Notes: generated from the sequence alone by a model not told the origin. Counted from the first letter of the stretch, positions 44,381 through 54,388 are shown. The stretch is 64,000 nt of DNA from an uncultured Saprospiraceae bacterium (GCA_938016265.1 CALLWB010000003.1:57712-121711); one strand, 5' to 3'. Numbers and translations are program-made.

Positions 44381-45787
44381 TTATTTAGCAACTAATAAGG
44401 CGACACTTTCAATATGATGTGTGTGTGGAAACATGTCCACGGGTTTAATTTTTATAACGTCATATTTTTCTGAAAGTAACTGCAAATCTCTTGCTTGTGT
44501 AGCAGGATTACAACTTACATATACGATTTTTGGCGCCATTACTTCCAATAATGTTGCTACCACATTCTTGTGCATTCCTACTCTTGGTGGGTCTGTAATG
44601 ATTAGGTCAGGTTTTCCATGTTTCTCGACAAAAGACGCGTTTAAGATATCCTTTACATCTCCTGCATAAAACGTTGTATTTTCAATATTGTTTAGCGTGG
44701 CATTTTCATTTGCATCTTCAATTGCTGCTTCTATTTCCTCTATTCCAGTGACGTGTTTACATTTGTTCGCCACAAAACAGGCGATACTCCCAAGACCTGT
44801 ATATAGGTCATAGACATTTTCTGATCCATTGAAGTCGGCAAATTCAACAACCGTATCATATAGACGTACGGCCTGCTTGCTGTTGGTTTGGAAAAATGAT
44901 TTTGGGCCAATCTTAAATTTGACGTGTCGCAACTCTTCTGTGATAAAGGGTTGCCCCTTCCAAACTTTTACTGGAAGGTCGTATACCGTATCATTTTTCT
45001 TAGGGTTGATAATGTAAAGTAGGGAGATGATTTCAGGAAATTTTTGGTGCAGATGGTCTAAAATAGCCTTCCTTTTTTCTTCATCATCGTAATAAAAACA
45101 AAGGATGACCATTATTTCTCCCAAACTGGTTATTCGTATGAAGAGCTGTCTTAGCAAACCCTCCTGCTCCCGGATATCGAAAAAGGAATACTCGTTTTCC
45201 AAGGCAAATTTACGCACTTCATTTCTAATCGCATTGGAAGGCTCCGGTAGCAGATGGCAATGATTGACATCTACAATCTTGTCAAAAGCTCCTGGTCGGT
45301 GAAATCCGAGGGCATCTCTTTTGGGGAATTTGTCTCCTGTTTGTACTTCTTCCTCTGTCAGCCATCGTTTATTGGAAAAGGAAAACTCCAGTTTGTTTCG
45401 ATAGTAAGCTGTTTCTTCAGAAGGCAGAATGGGTTGAATTTCACCAACTGGGATTTTAGCGATTCTGCTTATTGCGTTCTCGACCGTGGTTTGTTTGTGG
45501 GTTAACTGTGCCTCATAACTCAAATGTTGCCACTTGCAGCCGCCACAAATTCCAAAGTGCTCGCAAATTGGCGTAATCCGGTCTGCCGAAGGCTTTTTTA
45601 GTTGGATGGCTTTCCCGATAAGGGCTCCTTTTTTCGTCTTTTGAATTAATACATCTACTACATCTCCAGGCACTGCGTCTGCTACAAAGATGACTCTTCC
45701 ATCATGTCTGCCAACTGCTTTGCCTTTATCTGCAATTCCAGTGATTTCAACATTTTCGATTATTTTTTTCTTTCTATTTCGTCCCAT
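44381..45787 (-). CDS. rlmD: 23S rRNA (uracil-5-)-methyltransferase RlmD
   Basis: A 468-aa RumA/RlmD-type enzyme. TRAM domain (about 10-65), iron-sulfur cysteines C75, C81, C84 (CEHFGICGGCKWQHL) and a later C in VNHCHLL, then SAM-methyltransferase motifs: FFQTNSKQAVRLYD, DLYTGLGSIACFVA, the catalytic region LIITDPPRVGMH and YVSCNPATQARDL with the nucleophilic Cys. It methylates U1939 of 23S rRNA at C5. The length is slightly long for the family because of the linker. Confidence 0.93.
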   Translation of the reverse strand: MGRNRKKKIIENVEITGIADKGKAVGRHDGRVIFVADAVPGDVVDVLIQKTKKGALIGKAIQLKKPSADRITPICEHFGICGGCKWQHLSYEAQLTHKQTTVENAISRIAKIPVGEIQPILPSEETAYYRNKLEFSFSNKRWLTEEEVQTGDKFPKRDALGFHRPGAFDKIVDVNHCHLLPEPSNAIRNEVRKFALENEYSFFDIREQEGLLRQLFIRITSLGEIMVILCFYYDDEEKRKAILDHLHQKFPEIISLLYIINPKKNDTVYDLPVKVWKGQPFITEELRHVKFKIGPKSFFQTNSKQAVRLYDTVVEFADFNGSENVYDLYTGLGSIACFVANKCKHVTGIEEIEAAIEDANENATLNNIENTTFYAGDVKDILNASFVEKHGKPDLIITDPPRVGMHKNVVATLLEVMAPKIVYVSCNPATQARDLQLLSEKYDVIKIKPVDMFPHTHHIESVALLVAK

Positions 45788-45844
45788 GTTCTTTTATTAG
45801 CGTCTGTTTTTAGTGATATACTGTAAAGGTGCGCAAAACGAAAG

Positions 45845-45852
45845 CAAATTTA
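45845..45852 (-). promoter_or_regulatory. -7 promoter element of rlmD
   Basis: Minus strand TAAATTTG (plus CAAATTTA) 58 nt upstream of the ATG at 45787. Confidence 0.4.
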
Positions 45853-46002
45853 TCTTTTTATTACTATGAATAGTGGTCATTATGTTCTGTGAATCGGCAA
45901 TTTGCCATAAAACCTTGTTAAAGAATAGTTAATTTTCATAAAACAGGTACATTCTTTGTACAATAGGCCACGAAACTATTACATTTTGCATGATAAAATC
46001 AT

Positions 46003-46010
46003 TACTTTTG
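46003..46010 (+). promoter_or_regulatory. -7 promoter element of the parvulin cluster
   Basis: TACTTTTG followed by CAAAA matches TAnnTTTG, 83 nt before the ATG at 46093. Confidence 0.45.
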
Positions 46011-46092
46011 CAAAATTATTATTTAACCGCAATATTTTGTGGTAATACCCAAAAATAGATTTAAAATTTACCCAGTTAATAAACGTATCATA

Positions 46093-48054
46093 ATGTATAG
46101 CAGAATAGTATTAGTGATTTTGATAGCTTGCTCTTTTGGGATGGCTGACCTTTCAGCACAAGACAACGATCCCGTACTTTTTACAGTAGAGGGCAATCCC
46201 GTGACGGTTTCGGAATTCAATTACATTTATTCCAAAACGAATGGAGACAAAGCTGATTATAGCAAAGCCTCTGTGATGGAATACCTGGATTTGTACAAGA
46301 AGTTTAAACTAAAAGTACAGAAAGCAAAGGATTTGGAACTGCATAAGGTGCCCGCTCTACAAAACGAGTTGGCCGGTTACAGAAAGCAACTTTCTAATTC
46401 CTACCTAATGGACAGAGAGTTGACAGAAAAACTGGTAAAAGAGGCCTATGATCGATCTAAATTTGATGTTAATATCAGTCATATTCTTGTCTCTGTCAAC
46501 AAAAAATCTGATCCTGCAGAAGACAAAAAAGCGCTAGATAAAATTAACAAGATTCACAAAAAACTAACTGGAGGTAGCAAGTTTGAGAGTGTAGCGAAAG
46601 AAATGTCCAGTGATCCGGCAGCTAAGCAAAGTGGTGGCAAAATTGGTTATTTTACCGCGTTGCAACTGCCCAATTTCTACGCACTGGAAACAGCAGCGTA
46701 CAATACTCCAGTCGGTCAGTTTTCTGCGCCTGTCAAATCAGCACTCGGTTACCACATCGTCAAAGTAAACGAAAAAAGACCTGCAAGAGGCCAAGTGAAA
46801 GCAGCACATATATTAGCCCGAGTTCCTAAAAATGGAGGCGATGCAGAAGCAAAAGCGAAGATAGAAGCGATTCAAGCCCGACTGAAAAAGGGAGAAAACT
46901 TTGAAGCAATTGCTAAGACAGATTCTGATGATAAAAAAACAGGCAGAAAAGGAGGTGAAGTTGGTTATTTCTCAATCAATACCTATGACGAAGCTTTCGA
47001 AGACGCAGCCTTCAATTTGAAAAAAGACGGGGATTTCTCAACGCCTTTCCGTACGAGTCTCGGATGGCATATCATAAAACGCATTGAGAAGAAAGAAATG
47101 CCTGAGTATGAATTGGCAAAGTCTGGCTTACTCGTTAAAGTGAAAAAAGATGAGCGATTTAAAGTCGCAAAAAGGGCAATGATCGACAACATCAAAACAA
47201 CGAGCAATTTCAAAGAAAACTCTGGAACAATGAATACGTTTCTTGGGACGTTAAATCAAGAGTTTTTATCTCCTAAATGGGTGCCAAGCAAGGCCGCAGA
47301 TGCAAAAGAACTGTTTAAGTTTGGCGCTACTTCAGTCACAATGGGCCAATTCAATAAATACCTCAAGCAAAATCAGAACCTTAGATTTAGAAAGGCACGA
47401 GGGAATACCCCTGAGGGCGTTGCAAAAGAAATGTATGCAGAGTTTGTCGAAGAGCAAGCGATAAAGTACGAGGAAGGACAGCTAGAGAAAAAATACCCGG
47501 AATTTAAGGCATTGATGCGGGAATATGAAGAAGGTATTCTATTGTTTGAAGCAACAAAGCAACTAGTATGGGACAAGGCTTCAGAAGATACAACTGGGTT
47601 GAGGAATTTTTATAATGGTAATTCGTCGAAATATACCTGGAATCCAAGAGCAAAGGCCAGCATTATAAGTGTAAAATCAGACAACGAAAAAATCATAGCC
47701 AAAACGAAAAAACTGGCAGGCAAAAAATCGCCTGAGGTACTAATGGCTAAAATGAATAAAACAGGGGACATCGTAAGCATCAAAACAGATGTCTACGAAC
47801 AAGGAAGAAACAGCACAGTAGACGCAACAGACTGGAAAGTTGGCGCAGTCGGCAAATCTACAGCAAAACAAGGAGTGACTTCGTTTGCTAAAATAAATGA
47901 AATCCTTCCTGTTTCGACCAAAACACTGAAAGAGGCAAGAGGATATGTAGTAGCAGACTACCAGGATCACCTTGAAAAACAATGGGTGGACGAATTGAAG
48001 AAGACCTATACTGTGGTCGTAGACGAAAAAGTATTATCCTCAATAATTAAATAA
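46093..48054 (+). CDS. Periplasmic peptidyl-prolyl isomerase with two parvulin (PpiC) domains
   Basis: 653 aa from the ATG at 46093 (MYSRIVLVILIACSFGMADLSAQ signal; the frame also opens at GTG 46039 but without signal). Two parvulin domains: about 130-225 (NISHILVSVNKK, GGKIGYFTALQLPNFYALE, VKSALGYHIVKVNEKRP) and 230-340 (KAAHILARVPKN, GGEVGYFSINTYDEAFED, LGWHIIKRIEKKE). The large C-terminal half (345-653) has no clear catalytic motif and probably acts as a chaperone arm. It assists outer-membrane protein folding. It heads a cluster of three chaperone-type genes. Confidence 0.88.
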   Translation: MYSRIVLVILIACSFGMADLSAQDNDPVLFTVEGNPVTVSEFNYIYSKTNGDKADYSKASVMEYLDLYKKFKLKVQKAKDLELHKVPALQNELAGYRKQLSNSYLMDRELTEKLVKEAYDRSKFDVNISHILVSVNKKSDPAEDKKALDKINKIHKKLTGGSKFESVAKEMSSDPAAKQSGGKIGYFTALQLPNFYALETAAYNTPVGQFSAPVKSALGYHIVKVNEKRPARGQVKAAHILARVPKNGGDAEAKAKIEAIQARLKKGENFEAIAKTDSDDKKTGRKGGEVGYFSINTYDEAFEDAAFNLKKDGDFSTPFRTSLGWHIIKRIEKKEMPEYELAKSGLLVKVKKDERFKVAKRAMIDNIKTTSNFKENSGTMNTFLGTLNQEFLSPKWVPSKAADAKELFKFGATSVTMGQFNKYLKQNQNLRFRKARGNTPEGVAKEMYAEFVEEQAIKYEEGQLEKKYPEFKALMREYEEGILLFEATKQLVWDKASEDTTGLRNFYNGNSSKYTWNPRAKASIISVKSDNEKIIAKTKKLAGKKSPEVLMAKMNKTGDIVSIKTDVYEQGRNSTVDATDWKVGAVGKSTAKQGVTSFAKINEILPVSTKTLKEARGYVVADYQDHLEKQWVDELKKTYTVVVDEKVLSSIIK

Positions 48055-48117
48055 TAAATGTTTAAATAGTATTCTGCTGTTCCTCTAGGCAGTTAATGAG
48101 ACAAACCATAATTAAGC

Positions 48118-49005
48118 TTGAAGAACAACCACCTAAATCTTTTTTTGAAAAACATACACCACAGAAGTACACTCTATCTTGTGTTTTTTTGTCTTTGCGT
48201 ACTGACCGCTTGCAAGCAAAAACAACCGCATGACGGAGAACAACCGATCGCAAGAGTGTTTGATCATAAGTTGTATGCTGGCGATATTGAAGGGTTGATC
48301 GGCCCAAAAACTACAACAGCAGACAGCGCAATCATTTTGCATGCCTATGTTGAAAACTGGGCTAGAGATAAAATGCTGCTAAATCTGGCTAAGAAAAACA
48401 TGCCGGAAGATATAAACATAGATCGATTGGTAGAAGACTATCGGTCTGCTTTAATTTTGAATTCTTATAAGGAATCCCTCTACAGAAATAGGGTAGACAC
48501 CACATTGACAGAAGAGGAACTAAAAGCATATTACGAAGAAAACAAACAATTGTATCCTCTAAAAAACACCCTGCTTAGATGTATCTATGTGAAAATAGAA
48601 AGAGACGCTGAAGATGTATCTAAGCTAAAACGATGGTGGAAATATAAAAAAGACGAAGGAATAGAACCAGTTAGGGGGTACGTTTTACAAAAAGCTCAGG
48701 AACATCTGCTCGACGAAAATAGATGGTATACTCTGGAGGAGATAGCAACGAAAATGCCCAAAGGGACGTTAGATGATAAGTATTCCTCCTCAGACCAAAA
48801 AGACTATTACATTAAAGACAGAGATTACCGATACTTTCTAATCATAAAAGAAGCAAAATTTAAAAATGATCCGTCACCTTATGACTTTGTCAAGGACGAT
48901 CTGGCTAAAATTTTAATGAAGAAAAAAAGTATCGATTTGGTCAAACAAGTAACCGAAGAAACATATAGAAAAGAACTGGAAAACAAAAACATAGAAATTT
49001 TTTAA
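48118..49005 (+). CDS. SurA-like N-terminal chaperone lipoprotein without parvulin domain
   Basis: 295 aa starting at TTG (48118). A lipobox CVLTAC (Cys32) follows a long hydrophobic stretch. The mature part looks like a SurA/PpiD chaperone core: ENWARDKMLLNLAKKNMPEDI, then RLVEDYRSALILNSYKESLYRNRVDTTLTEEELKAYYEENK, the helix pattern typical of the N-terminal substrate-binding region, and a C-terminal helix (KDDLAKILMKKKSIDLVKQV). No PPIase motif is present. It sits between two parvulin proteins, so a scaffold or substrate-hand-over role at the outer membrane is inferred. Confidence 0.72.
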   Translation: MKNNHLNLFLKNIHHRSTLYLVFFCLCVLTACKQKQPHDGEQPIARVFDHKLYAGDIEGLIGPKTTTADSAIILHAYVENWARDKMLLNLAKKNMPEDINIDRLVEDYRSALILNSYKESLYRNRVDTTLTEEELKAYYEENKQLYPLKNTLLRCIYVKIERDAEDVSKLKRWWKYKKDEGIEPVRGYVLQKAQEHLLDENRWYTLEEIATKMPKGTLDDKYSSSDQKDYYIKDRDYRYFLIIKEAKFKNDPSPYDFVKDDLAKILMKKKSIDLVKQVTEETYRKELENKNIEIF

Positions 49006-49044
49006 CACCAGTTGATTTAGTAAGAATAAGTTCAATAATAATAT

Positions 49045-50412
49045 ATGAAAATCATTTTTTTGCCCTTAACGGCACTTTTCCTTTTCACTGCAAACCTTTC
49101 TTTTGGACAAACTGGATTAGTAGACAAAGTAATCGCCGTAGTAGGAGATAAAATTATCCTGCATTCCGACATAGAAGAACAAGTCCAATTTCTAGAAGCT
49201 CAAGAAGGCAGCATTCCTGAAAACGGACGTTGCCTAATGATCGACCAGATGATCACTCAAAAGTTATTCCTCGTCCAAGCCAACATTGACAGTCTGGTCG
49301 TCTCTGAAGAAGAAGTAGAAGGACAGCTTAATGCCAGAATTGACCAGATACTCCGATACATGGATGGAAACGTAGAGCAGTTCGAAGCATACTACGGCAA
49401 ATCAGTCCAAGCCGTAAAAGAAGACTTCAGAACCGACATCGAAGATCAAATGATCACCGAACGCCAACAAGCGTCTGTCGTCGAAAACGTCTCTGTAACA
49501 CCAGCAGAAGTAAAACGGTTTTTCAACGAAATTCCAAAGGATAGCCTGCCCTACTTCAATGCCGAAGTAGAAGTCAGCGAAGTCGTGATCAAACCTAAAG
49601 TAAACGATGCGGAGCTAAAAAGAGCCTTCGATAAACTCGATAAAATCAAAAACGAAATTATCAACGATGGTAAAGATTTTGGAGAAGCCGCAGGTGTCTA
49701 CTCTGATGATCCAGGCTCCGCAGCAAAAGGAGGAAGCCTCGGATGGGTCAAAAGGGGAGAACTGGTTCCTGAGTTTGAAGCAGCTGCTTTCCGTCTCGAA
49801 CCAATGGAGTATTCGCCAATCGTAAAAACAGATTATGGATACCACTTCATTCAATTGATTGAGCGACGTGGAAATACTATCAACGCAAGACATATCCTGG
49901 TAAAACCGGAAATCACCTTCGACGATAAGGACCTCGTAAAGGCCAAATTGGATACCATCAAAAATTTGATCGTGACGGACTCCATCAGTTTTGGAAGAGC
50001 AGTAAAACGCTACTCCGAGGACGATCAGAGTAAAAATAACGCAGGCCGACTCCTCAACGCACAAACAGGAACCAGCACATTTGAAGTACGCGAACTGACC
50101 CCTGAGGTCTACTTCGCTATCGAGGGCATGAAGGTTGGCGATGTATCAGATCCACTAGAGTTTGTTTCCCCACAAGGCGAAACAGCTTACCGGATTATCC
50201 GATTGGATACCAAATCCGACCCGCACGTTGCCAATTTGAGAGATGACTATTCTAAAATCCAGGCAGCAGCCACCGAGCAGAAAAAATTGAAGAAAATGGA
50301 GTCATGGGTGGATGAAAAAGTGGGATCTATGTATATAAATATTTCTGAAGATTATAAACAATGCCCGGAATTAGACAAATGGGCGAATCAAACTACAACT
50401 AAATTACGTTAG
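49045..50412 (+). CDS. surA: Peptidyl-prolyl cis-trans isomerase SurA-type chaperone
   Basis: 455 aa, signal peptide MKIIFLPLTALFLFTANLSFGQ. N-terminal SurA domain (VDKVIAVVGDKIILHSDIE, about 25-45) with helix-rich core to ~165, then two parvulin domains: about 172-272 (EVSEVVIKPKVN, GGSLGWVKRGELVPEFEAAAF, TDYGYHFIQLIERRG) and about 275-385 (NARHILVKPEITF). A short tail follows. It holds unfolded outer-membrane proteins in the periplasm and delivers them to the Bam complex. The next gene, a MoxR ATPase, lies 54 nt downstream, an arrangement also seen in other Bacteroidota as far as I recall. Confidence 0.92.
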   Translation: MKIIFLPLTALFLFTANLSFGQTGLVDKVIAVVGDKIILHSDIEEQVQFLEAQEGSIPENGRCLMIDQMITQKLFLVQANIDSLVVSEEEVEGQLNARIDQILRYMDGNVEQFEAYYGKSVQAVKEDFRTDIEDQMITERQQASVVENVSVTPAEVKRFFNEIPKDSLPYFNAEVEVSEVVIKPKVNDAELKRAFDKLDKIKNEIINDGKDFGEAAGVYSDDPGSAAKGGSLGWVKRGELVPEFEAAAFRLEPMEYSPIVKTDYGYHFIQLIERRGNTINARHILVKPEITFDDKDLVKAKLDTIKNLIVTDSISFGRAVKRYSEDDQSKNNAGRLLNAQTGTSTFEVRELTPEVYFAIEGMKVGDVSDPLEFVSPQGETAYRIIRLDTKSDPHVANLRDDYSKIQAAATEQKKLKKMESWVDEKVGSMYINISEDYKQCPELDKWANQTTTKLR

Positions 50413-50466
50413 ACTTAGTTTATAAGCTAACATTCATCAAACGAACCATTTTTCAAACAACATAAT

Positions 50467-51429
50467 ATGGCATACAAATCAGACGTGGAGGCGGTAGATG
50501 CGCTAGCAAAAGCGTACAAAGTTCTATCCGCAGAGATCGGAAAAGTTATTGTAGGACAAGAGGAAGTCGTCAAAACTGTTATTATATCTCTTTTTAGTAA
50601 TGGACACAGCCTATTGGTTGGAGTGCCGGGATTGGCAAAAACCTTGTTGGTCAGTACGATCTCCAAAGTACTGGATCTAGAGTTCAAACGAATTCAGTTT
50701 ACACCGGATTTAATGCCTTCTGACATTCTTGGAGCAGAAATATTAGACGAAAGTCGTCAGTTCAAATTCAACAAAGGACCTATTTTTTCTAATATTGTCC
50801 TGGCCGATGAGATTAACCGGACACCTCCTAAAACGCAAGCAGCACTGCTTGAAGCAATGCAAGAACGGTCCGTCACTGTGGGTGGAGTAGAGCACAAATT
50901 GCCCGCACCATTTTTTGTTTTAGCAACGCAAAACCCGATCGAACAAGAAGGCACCTACCCACTTCCAGAAGCACAATTGGATCGTTTTATGTTCAATATC
51001 ACCCTGGACTATCCTTCTTACGAAGAAGAAATACAGGTAGTAAAAAACACAACCTCAGACCACCGGGCAGAATTGACCAATGTGTTGACAGCAAAAGAAA
51101 TTATGGAGTTTCAGGACCTCATTCGAAAGATTCCTATTGCGGACAATGTCCTTGAATATGCCGTAGGCCTTGCTAGTAAAACAAGACCCGGCAAATCGAT
51201 GGCGACCAAGGAAGTAAACGATTATATTTCCTGGGGCGCTGGACCTCGTGCCTCTCAGTATCTTGTACTTGGCGCAAAATGTCATGCTGCAATCAATGGA
51301 AAATATTCTCCAGATATTGAGGACGTTCAGGCTGTTGCAAAATACGTACTCCGTCACCGTATCGTAAGGAACTACAAAGCAGAAGCCGCTGGGATCACAG
51401 AAGAAAATGTGATCGAAGGATTATTTTAG
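50467..51429 (+). CDS. MoxR-family AAA+ ATPase
   Basis: 320 aa. Walker A GVPGLAKT (52-59), RIQFTPDLMPSDILGAEI, Walker B with LADEINRTPPKTQAALLEAMQERSV (about 112-136; MoxR signature), sensor ATQNPIEQEGTYPLPEAQLDRF and arginine-rich end. MoxR ATPases act as metal-insertion or complex-remodelling chaperones, usually with VWA-domain partners that are not adjacent here. It is cotranscribed with surA by spacing. Confidence 0.93.
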   Translation: MAYKSDVEAVDALAKAYKVLSAEIGKVIVGQEEVVKTVIISLFSNGHSLLVGVPGLAKTLLVSTISKVLDLEFKRIQFTPDLMPSDILGAEILDESRQFKFNKGPIFSNIVLADEINRTPPKTQAALLEAMQERSVTVGGVEHKLPAPFFVLATQNPIEQEGTYPLPEAQLDRFMFNITLDYPSYEEEIQVVKNTTSDHRAELTNVLTAKEIMEFQDLIRKIPIADNVLEYAVGLASKTRPGKSMATKEVNDYISWGAGPRASQYLVLGAKCHAAINGKYSPDIEDVQAVAKYVLRHRIVRNYKAEAAGITEENVIEGLF

Positions 51430-51447
51430 TCACCTTAATATCAAACA

Positions 51448-52434
51448 ATGAATAACTTCCGGCTACATCTTATGTGGGCAGGCTTTCTTGCCATCTGTCT
51501 ACTCGGAGCTTGCCACTCTTCGAAATCGGTAAGTACAACTACTTTACCAGAACCAGAAGTGGAGACAAGCACACAGGTGTTGCCTGAATTGCCAACCACA
51601 CCGCCTATCAAAGCATTGCGCACCGATACCATGTCCCTGCTTTGGGAGATATCGGGGAATGGCTTAACGCAAAATTCTTACCTTTTTGGAACGATTCATT
51701 TGATTGAGAAAAATGATTTTTTTCTGCCAGATGTAGCCAGGGACCGATTTAAACATTCCCAGCAACTTACACTGGAGCTGGATATGGATGATCCGTCTAT
51801 GATGATGGCTGCCCTTTCGGGAATATTGATGAATGATGGTGTTTCTCTCAAGGAACTATTGACCGAAGAGGAGTATAAAAAATTGGCGATTTATTTTTCG
51901 GATTCTGTAGGAATGGATCTGATGATGTTCGACCGGATGAAGCCTATCCTTCTTAGTACCATGATGTCGGAGGAAACGCTCAGTGGCGAAATGATTTCTT
52001 ACGAAGGAAAATTTATGGAAATGGCCCAAAACAGGGACATGGAAATCCTGGGGCTTGAAACGGCTCAATACCAAATGAGCATGTTTGACAGTATTCCCTA
52101 CGCAGATCAAGCAAAAATGCTGATGGAGTCGCTGGAAGGAGAAGGCTCAATGAGTGAAGCAATGTTCAATGAGATGATCAACCTCTATAAAGCGCAAGAC
52201 CTAGAGGCACTGGGCGCAACGATCACTCAGGAGTCATCAGATCTAGCAGATTTTGAGACCTTACTCCTTGTAAACCGTAACAAAAATTGGGTGCCGTTAT
52301 TTGACAAAATGAGCAGAGAGATGCCTACCTTTTTTGCTGTTGGCGCTGGGCATTTGCCAGGGGAGTATGGTATGTTGGAGTTGTTGAGGAAGGAAGGGTT
52401 TACTTTGGTGCCGTTGAAGGATATGCCGGAGTAA
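51448..52434 (+). CDS. TraB/GumN-family lipoprotein
   Basis: 328 aa. Signal with lipobox LLGAC (Cys22), then the TraB/GumN pattern: SYLFGTIHLIEKNDFFLP (GTIH), TLELDMDDP, a long helical middle (Met-rich), and FFAVGAGHLPGEYGMLELLRKEGFTLVPL (GAGH). These motifs resemble a metal-dependent hydrolase/peptidase fold (TIKI/TraB), but the substrate is unknown. It starts 18 nt after the MoxR gene, so it is likely in the same unit. Confidence 0.85.
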   Translation: MNNFRLHLMWAGFLAICLLGACHSSKSVSTTTLPEPEVETSTQVLPELPTTPPIKALRTDTMSLLWEISGNGLTQNSYLFGTIHLIEKNDFFLPDVARDRFKHSQQLTLELDMDDPSMMMAALSGILMNDGVSLKELLTEEEYKKLAIYFSDSVGMDLMMFDRMKPILLSTMMSEETLSGEMISYEGKFMEMAQNRDMEILGLETAQYQMSMFDSIPYADQAKMLMESLEGEGSMSEAMFNEMINLYKAQDLEALGATITQESSDLADFETLLLVNRNKNWVPLFDKMSREMPTFFAVGAGHLPGEYGMLELLRKEGFTLVPLKDMPE

Positions 52435-52447
52435 TTGGCTAGAAATT

Positions 52448-54127
52448 CTACTTCAAAAACACCTTTCCATACCGAAACCGACTAGTCATCTGTCCATACA
52501 TCATCAATGACCCATCCTTTTCTGAAATATGAAACCAGCGAGGGCAAACAAACAATTTTGCCTGCCTGGATTTGATTAGTTTTTCATGAGTCAGACGACC
52601 GGAGGCATCGATAGTAGTCATCAAGATTGGTTTTCCGCGACTAGCAAATCGCCCCTTGTAATAAAAGATCCTGGTTTTCCCATTCATAACAAAAGCAGAA
52701 AAATCACCCATTCTATATTGAGAGAAGCTAGTCGACAGGTTTTTGTTTATGACTTTTGCCCATTCCATTTTCCCATTCCCAGACATCCGCACTACTAAAA
52801 GATTGCCGTAGGATCGGCTTTCAGGACTGGTGTCGTCAATGCTTTGTGACCTGGAGTTGGCATATCTTCCATACAATGGGGTGCGGTTGCTGCGCTGAGC
52901 AAACAGTGTGAAACTGCCATCTGGTTCCGCAATGACCTTATCCAGATACAGTTGGTCGATCTCCTTGACATCGGATATTTTTTTCTGATCCAGCATATTA
53001 GAGATGATGGATAGCGGCAGGTCATCGACATACAGCGTTTTTATTTCATTATGATAGGTATCCAATTCCACCATAATAACCCCCTTTACCCTCGAAGAAT
53101 TAGCAGTAGTATTGTACAAGGCAACACCAAGGATGCGATTGTCTGCGGTAAGCGAGAGCTCCATGTCTACTAGAGAAAGATTCCAAAATTCAAGACTCAC
53201 TTGTTCTTTTCGCTGAGCATTTTCGCTGAGCGTAACTAACTCAAATGTGCTCCCTTCGTCCAGCCGATCTGTGATGAATACCTGACAGGCAAGTATGACG
53301 TTGTCGTCTCTGTCCATTTCAAAATCCAGGAGGTGAAAAGGTTTTGATTTAAACAGGTTTTTTCTTGCCTCTGACCAAACGGTTCGCAATTTGGTATTTA
53401 AAACGACTAGGCTAACCAGGTTGTTGACGACTTTTTTGCCCTTCGCTTTGGATTCGCGGATGGCAATTATGAGTTGTTTTTTGTCTGGACTAAACCGATA
53501 TTCAAAATCAGCAGGATTGAAAAGTTGTTTTTTGGAATAGGGAATCTTGAACACAGGGATCGGGCCACCGACCAAGGAACAGTTTTTTTTGTTTATTTCT
53601 TGAAACTGAATTTCGGTATACTCTCCGACGGCTTCGTGACTTACGAAGTAGAGTTTATTGTTGAAGGGTATGATTTTGATGTAGTTTCCACCAAGCTCAT
53701 TACTTATTTTCTGGTTGCCATTGTGATCGAAAAAGCGCAAAACGGGGCTTTGATCATAGTAATACCCGTCATACCCTTGCCAAGTAAAATAGCCGGTTTG
53801 ATCTTGGGCAACCACCTGATTGGCTAAGGAAGAACTTTTCTTTTTTTGAATGGACGTCCAACTAATATCTTCTGGGGAGATGGTTTTTTCATATTCTGGC
53901 TTTGATTTTTTCCTGGAAGATTGCTTGTACTTTTTTTTGTTCTTTTTTAATAATTGATCTGACTCCTCCACTTCGTCCTCCTGAACAATTTTGGTGGCTG
54001 CTTTTTTCTTTTCTGCTCGCTCCGTTTTTTTGGAGTTTTCCTTCTTCTTCGCCTTTTTGTCCTGTGCCACTGCAGATGGACACAACACAAAAAATAGTAA
54101 GCAAAGCACAACAATAGATCTAATCAT
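52448..54127 (-). CDS. Secreted protein of unknown function, Lys-rich N-terminus and beta-propeller-like body
   Basis: 559 aa. Signal peptide MIRSIVVLCLLFFVLCPSAVAQ, then a strongly basic low-complexity segment (residues 23-75, KKAKKKENSKK, KKNKKKYKQSSRKK) and a long beta-rich body with repeated strand patterns ending in short loops (LVSLVVLNTKLRTVWSE, NVILACQVFITDRLDEG, DNRILGVALYNTTANS). This would fit a propeller or repeat fold. No enzymatic motif or sorting tail was seen. It is convergent with the TraB/GumN gene. Confidence 0.65.
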   Translation of the reverse strand: MIRSIVVLCLLFFVLCPSAVAQDKKAKKKENSKKTERAEKKKAATKIVQEDEVEESDQLLKKNKKKYKQSSRKKSKPEYEKTISPEDISWTSIQKKKSSSLANQVVAQDQTGYFTWQGYDGYYYDQSPVLRFFDHNGNQKISNELGGNYIKIIPFNNKLYFVSHEAVGEYTEIQFQEINKKNCSLVGGPIPVFKIPYSKKQLFNPADFEYRFSPDKKQLIIAIRESKAKGKKVVNNLVSLVVLNTKLRTVWSEARKNLFKSKPFHLLDFEMDRDDNVILACQVFITDRLDEGSTFELVTLSENAQRKEQVSLEFWNLSLVDMELSLTADNRILGVALYNTTANSSRVKGVIMVELDTYHNEIKTLYVDDLPLSIISNMLDQKKISDVKEIDQLYLDKVIAEPDGSFTLFAQRSNRTPLYGRYANSRSQSIDDTSPESRSYGNLLVVRMSGNGKMEWAKVINKNLSTSFSQYRMGDFSAFVMNGKTRIFYYKGRFASRGKPILMTTIDASGRLTHEKLIKSRQAKLFVCPRWFHISEKDGSLMMYGQMTSRFRYGKVFLK

Positions 54128-54388
54128 AAGAGATGGGTATATTTCAGTCGACGGGTAAAAATAAGGTTAAATCTGAGGAGTGAAAAATTATTTTGTATTT
54201 AGTTGTTCGTTATTGGCTTACTGGTGTATAAAAATATTATTAATAATTTTCATCCATGAGGATAGATAAAACTTAATTCCCATTTACGCTGTTAAACTTA
54301 ATTAACCTAACTAATTGTACAATAATCTATTTCTCAGGAATAATTTGATTATTTTCGCAGACCGAAAAAAATTAATAAAAAAATAAGC

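Larger units (their letters stand above)
45788..46092. other. Divergent intergenic region between rlmD and the parvulin cluster
   Basis: 305 bp with one promoter box on each strand: TAAATTTG on minus at 45845-45852 and TACTTTTG on plus at 46003-46010. Nothing else was recognised. A GTG at 46039 opens the downstream frame early but without a signal peptide. Confidence 0.5.

Noticed and set aside
44217..44417. A 66-aa ORF on plus between the hypothetical and rlmD
   Set aside because: It overlaps the end of rlmD on the opposite strand, and its start region holds no promoter; composition is noise-like.
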